A stretch of DNA of 64,000 bases from Phycisphaerae bacterium. Lineage in GTDB: Bacteria > Planctomycetota > Phycisphaerae > Phycisphaerales > UBA1924. How positions within the stretch are numbered: position 1 is the stretch's first letter; each line of letters opens with the position of its first letter. The stretch covers positions 560,001 to 624,000 of the forward strand of contig JAUIES010000002.1 in assembly GCA_030429705.1 (NCBI GenBank), read 5' to 3'. Below, piece by piece: positions 60,427 through 64,000 of this stretch. The notes beneath the pieces were generated by a model. It was given only the letters and a program-made list of their open reading frames with translations, was not told the origin of the DNA and did no database searches. The position numbers and the translations under genes are program-made.

Positions 60427-60432
60427 AGCCTA
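60427..60432 (-). promoter_or_regulatory. -10-like box of the UbiD gene, leaderless pattern
   Basis: TAGGCT on the minus strand ends 7 nt before the ATG at 60419, with no Shine-Dalgarno. It touches the start codon of the divergent methyltransferase gene. Confidence 0.35.
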
Positions 60433-61100
60433 TGTCAGATACACAGAACAAAGAACAGTCGTCCGCTTCCAAACCGATGCATTCGTACGCCGAGGTCCGT
60501 GATTGGCCTGGGTATTTCGCCGCGGCCAAGGGGCGCCCGCCACGAGACACGCTGCTCGAAGCGTTGGACCGTTTCGAGAAAGAAGGGGCTCTTGCCGACG
60601 GGGCTGAGCGGCCCTTGGCGGTGGACCTCGGGTGCGGCGAAGGTCGCGATACCGCAGAACTGCTCAGACGAGGATGGCGGGTCGTCGCGATCGACGGACA
60701 CACCGACGCATTCCAGTGCCTGCGTGCTCGCGACGACATCTCGGCGTGGGACAGGCTTGAGATGCGTGAGGCACCGTTTGAAGCCTGCCAGATCCCCGCG
60801 TGCAAATTGCTCAACGCGAGTTTCGCGCTTCCCTTCTGCGAGCCCAAGTGGTTTGACGCGTTGTGGAAGGTGATGACGATGGCCATCGAGCCGGGCGGGC
60901 GATTTGCCGGGCAATTGTTCGGTGTCAACGATTCATGGGCGAAATTGCCGGACCGATCTCACCAAACAAGAGATGAGGTTGAAGCATTGCTCAAGCCGTT
61001 CGCGATTGAGCGGCTGACCGAAGAGGAACGCGACGGAACAGACTGCACCGGCGAGGGCAAGCACTGGCATGTCTTCCACATCATTGCACGAAAGGTGTAA
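60432..61100 (+). CDS. Class I SAM-dependent methyltransferase (TehB-like)
   Basis: A 222-aa methyltransferase. The SAM motif is PLAVDLGCGEGRDTAELLRR with the acidic loop RVVAIDGHTDAF, resembling TehB and related small-molecule methyltransferases. It begins MSDTQNK with GGAG 4-5 nt upstream of the ATG at 60432. The substrate is unknown. The ABC transporter gene follows after 3 nt, so a shared operon is likely. Confidence 0.82.
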   Translation: MSDTQNKEQSSASKPMHSYAEVRDWPGYFAAAKGRPPRDTLLEALDRFEKEGALADGAERPLAVDLGCGEGRDTAELLRRGWRVVAIDGHTDAFQCLRARDDISAWDRLEMREAPFEACQIPACKLLNASFALPFCEPKWFDALWKVMTMAIEPGGRFAGQLFGVNDSWAKLPDRSHQTRDEVEALLKPFAIERLTEEERDGTDCTGEGKHWHVFHIIARKV

Positions 61101-61103
61101 CCA

Positions 61104-62132
61104 TTGGGACACGAAGGGGCACTGGCGATCGATCTGTCGCATGTCGAGAAGATGTACAAGGGCAAGGTGCACGCCTTGCGCGGGATCGAGATGCGGGTCG
61201 AGCGGGGGGAGGTCTTTGGGCTGCTCGGGCCGAACGGTGCGGGCAAAAGCACGCTCATCAAGATTTTGATGACCGTCATCAAGCCGACCAAATGCACCGG
61301 CACCATGCTCGGAAGTAAAGTCGGCGACACCGAGACCTTGTCACGGGTCGGGTACCTGCCCGAACACCACCAGTTTCCAGACTATCTGACTGCGCGGCAG
61401 TTGCTCAACTATGTCGGCGCGATGTGCAAGATTCCCAAGAACGCGCGCAACAAGCGAATCGACGAACTGCTCGAGATCGTCGAGATGACCGACTGGGGTG
61501 ACAAGCGCATCGGCTCGTTCTCGAAGGGGATGCGGCAGCGTGTGGGGCTTGCTCAGGCGCTCGTACATGATCCCGACCTCATCCTGCTTGACGAACCGAC
61601 CGATGGTGTCGACCCCATGGGTCGGCGAGATATCCGCGGCATCATCGCGCGGCTGAAAGACGAAGGCAAGACGATCTTCCTCAACAGCCACCTGCTCAGC
61701 GAACTCGAAATGGTCAGCGATCGGGTGGCGATTTTGCTCCAGGGGGTGGTGCGGACGCAGGGGACGATGGGCGAACTCATTGAGAGCCGGGCCAACTACT
61801 GCATCGACATTGAAGAGACCACCGCTGGGAATACGCTGGTCGAGATTGCAGCCAGGGCGGACGCAACGGTGGCGGATTCGGGCCGCGGCCTTGTGTTGCC
61901 GACGACCGATGCATCAGTCGCTCAGCCGGTCATTGACGCGCTGCGTGCCCACGGGCTGACGATTACGCGCTGCGCGATCAACAAGCCGTCGCTTGAAGAC
62001 TTGTTTATCGAAGCGGTGGTTGATCCGACGACGGGCAAGGCCTTGCCGCCCGGCGCATCGAAGGACAAGAAGCACAAGAAATCGAAACACGAGGCCGCCC
62101 CGGCGGATGCTGGCAACGGGAGGGCGCACTAA
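61104..62132 (+). CDS. ABC transporter ATP-binding protein
   Basis: A 342-aa ABC ATPase of the type that drives export or membrane processes (ABC-2). Walker A is FGLLGPNGAGKSTLIKIL, the signature is GSFSKGMRQRVGLAQAL and Walker B is LILLDEPTDGVDP. A C-terminal part (about 225-325) follows, with a Lys/His-rich tail. It starts at TTG 61104 with AAAGGTG upstream. The permease gene begins right after its stop. Confidence 0.92.
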   Translation: MGHEGALAIDLSHVEKMYKGKVHALRGIEMRVERGEVFGLLGPNGAGKSTLIKILMTVIKPTKCTGTMLGSKVGDTETLSRVGYLPEHHQFPDYLTARQLLNYVGAMCKIPKNARNKRIDELLEIVEMTDWGDKRIGSFSKGMRQRVGLAQALVHDPDLILLDEPTDGVDPMGRRDIRGIIARLKDEGKTIFLNSHLLSELEMVSDRVAILLQGVVRTQGTMGELIESRANYCIDIEETTAGNTLVEIAARADATVADSGRGLVLPTTDASVAQPVIDALRAHGLTITRCAINKPSLEDLFIEAVVDPTTGKALPPGASKDKKHKKSKHEAAPADAGNGRAH

Positions 62133-63326
62133 ATGCTCATGCAGACCTGGGCGATGGTGATTGATGCGTACCGCGAGTTGTGCGCCCGCAAGTTGTTCTG
62201 GATCACGATGGCGCTTTCGGGCCTGGTGGTGTTGATCTTTGCCGCAGTCGGAATCAGCAAAGAAGGGCTGACACTGCTGTGGTTCACCTTGCCCATTGAT
62301 GGTATCAACACCGATATCCTGACCAAGAAGTTTTTCTATCAGAACCTGTTCCAAGGGCTCGGGATCGGCATCTGGCTTTCGTGGATCGCGTCAATTCTGG
62401 CATTGGTGACAACCGCCGGGTTCTTCCCCAACCTCATCCAAGCCGGGTCGATTGAGATCCATCTCTCGAAGCCGATTGGCCGATTGCGTTTGTTCCTCAC
62501 GCGCTACCTGACCGGCTTGCTGTTCGTGGCGCTGCAGGTGGCGGTGTTTACGACCGCGTCCTTCTTTGTGCTGGGCATCCGGGGGGGCGTGTGGATCCCC
62601 ACAGTGTTTCTGGCGATCCCCATTGTGATCGTGTTTTTCAGTTACCTGTTCGCCTTTTGCGTGCTCATCGGCGTGATGACGCGCTCGGCGATGCCGGCGC
62701 TCCTGCTGACGATGTTGTTCTGGTTCGCGCTGTACATCGTGAATGTCGGCGATGCCACACTGGTGGGCTTTCGTGAGGGGAATCAGGCGATCGTCGACCG
62801 CAACACGCTCGCGCTTGAACGGCTCGAAGCCAACACACGCAAGATGGTCATCGAGATGAAGGCGTCAGAGGGGACTGAGAACTATGAGCCAACCGATGCC
62901 GATCTGATCGCGGCGATGCCTCTTATCGAGCGACGACGCACTGATCTTGTGGAGGAGCAGGAAGATCTGGAATCGCTCAAGAAATGGGCGGGGCGTATCT
63001 ACGCGGTCAAGACCGTGCTGCCCAAGACCGCCGAGACCATCGGGCTGCTCGGGCGATGGATGATTCCACAGGAAGAGATTGATGCCACGCGGGCGCGTTC
63101 AGACGCGGCCGATGGCGATGATGACGAAACCACGCCCAAACCGGAAGCGACGGTTGAGATCACGCTCGACGACGAATCCGACGATGCCGGGCAGGGCATG
63201 GACCCTGAAGCCATCGAGCGTGAGTTCCGCAGCCGCTCGGTCGCGTGGATCGTCGGGACTTCGCTGGCGTTCGAAGCGTTCATCCTGGGTCTGGCCGGGT
63301 TCATCTTTGTCCGGCGTGACTATTGA
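62133..63326 (+). CDS. ABC-2 type transporter permease
   Basis: A 397-aa membrane protein. Hydrophobic helices lie at about residues 20-43, 75-100, 125-150, 158-185, 190-210 and 370-395. A hydrophilic loop of about 150 residues (about 215-365) rich in Glu/Asp separates the last two and probably faces one side of the membrane. It partners the ATPase encoded just before it. The substrate cannot be named. Confidence 0.85.
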   Translation: MLMQTWAMVIDAYRELCARKLFWITMALSGLVVLIFAAVGISKEGLTLLWFTLPIDGINTDILTKKFFYQNLFQGLGIGIWLSWIASILALVTTAGFFPNLIQAGSIEIHLSKPIGRLRLFLTRYLTGLLFVALQVAVFTTASFFVLGIRGGVWIPTVFLAIPIVIVFFSYLFAFCVLIGVMTRSAMPALLLTMLFWFALYIVNVGDATLVGFREGNQAIVDRNTLALERLEANTRKMVIEMKASEGTENYEPTDADLIAAMPLIERRRTDLVEEQEDLESLKKWAGRIYAVKTVLPKTAETIGLLGRWMIPQEEIDATRARSDAADGDDDETTPKPEATVEITLDDESDDAGQGMDPEAIEREFRSRSVAWIVGTSLAFEAFILGLAGFIFVRRDY

Positions 63327-63600
63327 CCACGGGTTGCGTTGCCGAGGTCAAACCGGCCGTCCACCGAGATGGCGCCGCGATTGCTCGGTGGAGATGGAAC
63401 GGATCACGATGCGCGGCGCGCCATGGGCTCGGCGAGGGCGAGCCGGTTGGTTCGTACGATCGTTCGGGCCGCCGCTTGGATCGGGCGATGCCGATTCACG
63501 GGCACTCGGACACTCGTGTGGATCTGTGGCCCGGTTGTGTCGAGCCATGGCGTCCGGTGACTGACCCGTGCAACGGCTGAGCCGATCAATTGCACTGCAG
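63327..63600. other. Non-coding GC-rich stretch
   Basis: Between the permease stop and the tandem repeat I see no recognisable protein. Several frames on both strands stay open, which is expected from the base composition rather than from coding. No tRNA, riboswitch or terminator was recognised. Confidence 0.5.
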
Positions 63601-64000
63601 CATCGTTCGATGCACGGTCAGATTGGATCGATGCAAGAACACAATTGAACGATGCAAGAGCAAATCTGATCCAAGCAAGCGTTGCGTCGATCAATTCAGG
63701 AACAGAATTGATCGATGCAAGAACAGAATTGATCGATGCAGGAACAGAATTGATCAATTCAGGAAGGGAATTGATCAATGCAAGAACAGAATTGATCAAT
63801 TCAGGAAGGGAATTGATCAATGCAAGAACAGAATTGATCAATTCAGGAAGGGAATTGATCAATGCAAGAACAGAATTGATCAATTCAGGAAGGGAATTGA
63901 TCAATTCAATCGTTGAATTCGTCGTTTTCCGCCTCCAAACGACGATCGGCACAAAGTGCGCGGTGGGTGGTTTCGAGCGGCCAACCCACGGCACCGGCAC
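63404..64000 (-). other. Long open frame across the repeat, edge-truncated
   Basis: At least 198 codons stay open from the right edge down to 63404. The middle encodes heptads such as ALINSLPELINSV with regularly placed Leu and Ile. The flanks look unlike a normal protein. The opposite strand is also open (63590-63916), with Lys/Arg/Asp-rich heptads. Either could be a repeat protein, or both could be a by-product of the 21-bp period. Not claimed as a gene. Confidence 0.3.
63601..63915. repeat. Tandem array of 21-bp units with palindromic core
   Basis: About 15 direct units of 21 bp run without spacers. Most start AATTGATC and end CAGGAAGGG or CAAGAACAG. The last half alternates two unit types, giving a 42-bp higher-order period from 63748 to 63894. 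AATTGATCAATT, a perfect palindrome, recurs at unit starts; units before 63685 are degenerate. The unit is a multiple of three, so both strands encode 7-residue repeats (plus IDQFRKG/IDQCKNR; minus ELINSVL/ALINSLP). Confidence 0.9.

Noticed and set aside
59963-60928. 321-codon minus-strand frame
   Set aside because: Crosses ubiD and the methyltransferase gene out of frame; low-complexity Arg/Ser composition.
63601-63915. CRISPR array
   Set aside because: Units are contiguous and 21 bp long with no unique spacers and no cas genes.

Overview
This looks like chromosomal DNA from a flagellated Gram-negative bacterium, most likely a planctomycete near class Phycisphaerae. That placement is inference. 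It rests on the gene mix (LpxI lipid A enzyme, TolC and DUF481 outer membrane proteins, FabI, UbiD), on small Cys-rich proteins of a type I associate with planctomycetes, and on moderately GC-rich codon use. No rRNA, tRNA, CRISPR array or insertion sequence was recognised.

Positions 1-22,300, nearly all on the minus strand, hold one long flagellar locus. In transcription order it is: TPR membrane protein, FlgN-like protein, FlrB-like kinase, sigma-54 response regulator, flgB, flgC, fliE, fliF, fliG, fliH, fliI, fliJ, a MotE-like protein, fliK, flgD, a flagellar operon protein, flgE, flbD, motA, motB, fliL, fliN, fliO, fliP, fliQ and the start of fliR, which runs off the window. Many joints are 4-bp start/stop overlaps, so it is probably read as one or a few transcripts. 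The kinase/activator pair sits upstream of the basal-body genes, and a sigma-54-like element lies just before flgB. fliM is not between fliL and fliN.

Positions 22,400-28,600 carry an envelope group (RDD membrane protein, LolA/LolB-like lipoprotein, two small conserved proteins), then lpxI with an S4-less TlyA-type methyltransferase, and obg. From 28,580 to 48,400 the genes are mostly short independent units: PilZ protein, PerR-like regulator, polyprenyl diphosphate synthase, methyltransferase, UDP-glucose dehydrogenase, a small operon with an orphan DNA methyltransferase, xylose isomerase, a DUF481 porin-like protein, asparagine synthetase, divergent mutL and hit, fabI, phosphomannomutase and a FIST sensor protein. 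Positions 48,380-49,030 form a non-coding, structured stretch. From 49,030 come an SH3 protein, a tolC-tsaC-rlmKL group, a single-domain response regulator, dacB, ubiD, and a methyltransferase followed by an ABC exporter pair. The window ends in a 21-bp tandem repeat open in both strands.

The most interesting pattern is in gene starts. At least eleven unlinked genes lack a Shine-Dalgarno sequence and have a TAnnnT box 5-7 nt before the start codon, which predicts widespread leaderless transcription. Other points of interest are the PerR-like regulator without structural cysteines, ultra-compact divergent promoters, an asparagine synthetase with an altered glutaminase motif, and the terminal heptad-coding repeat.
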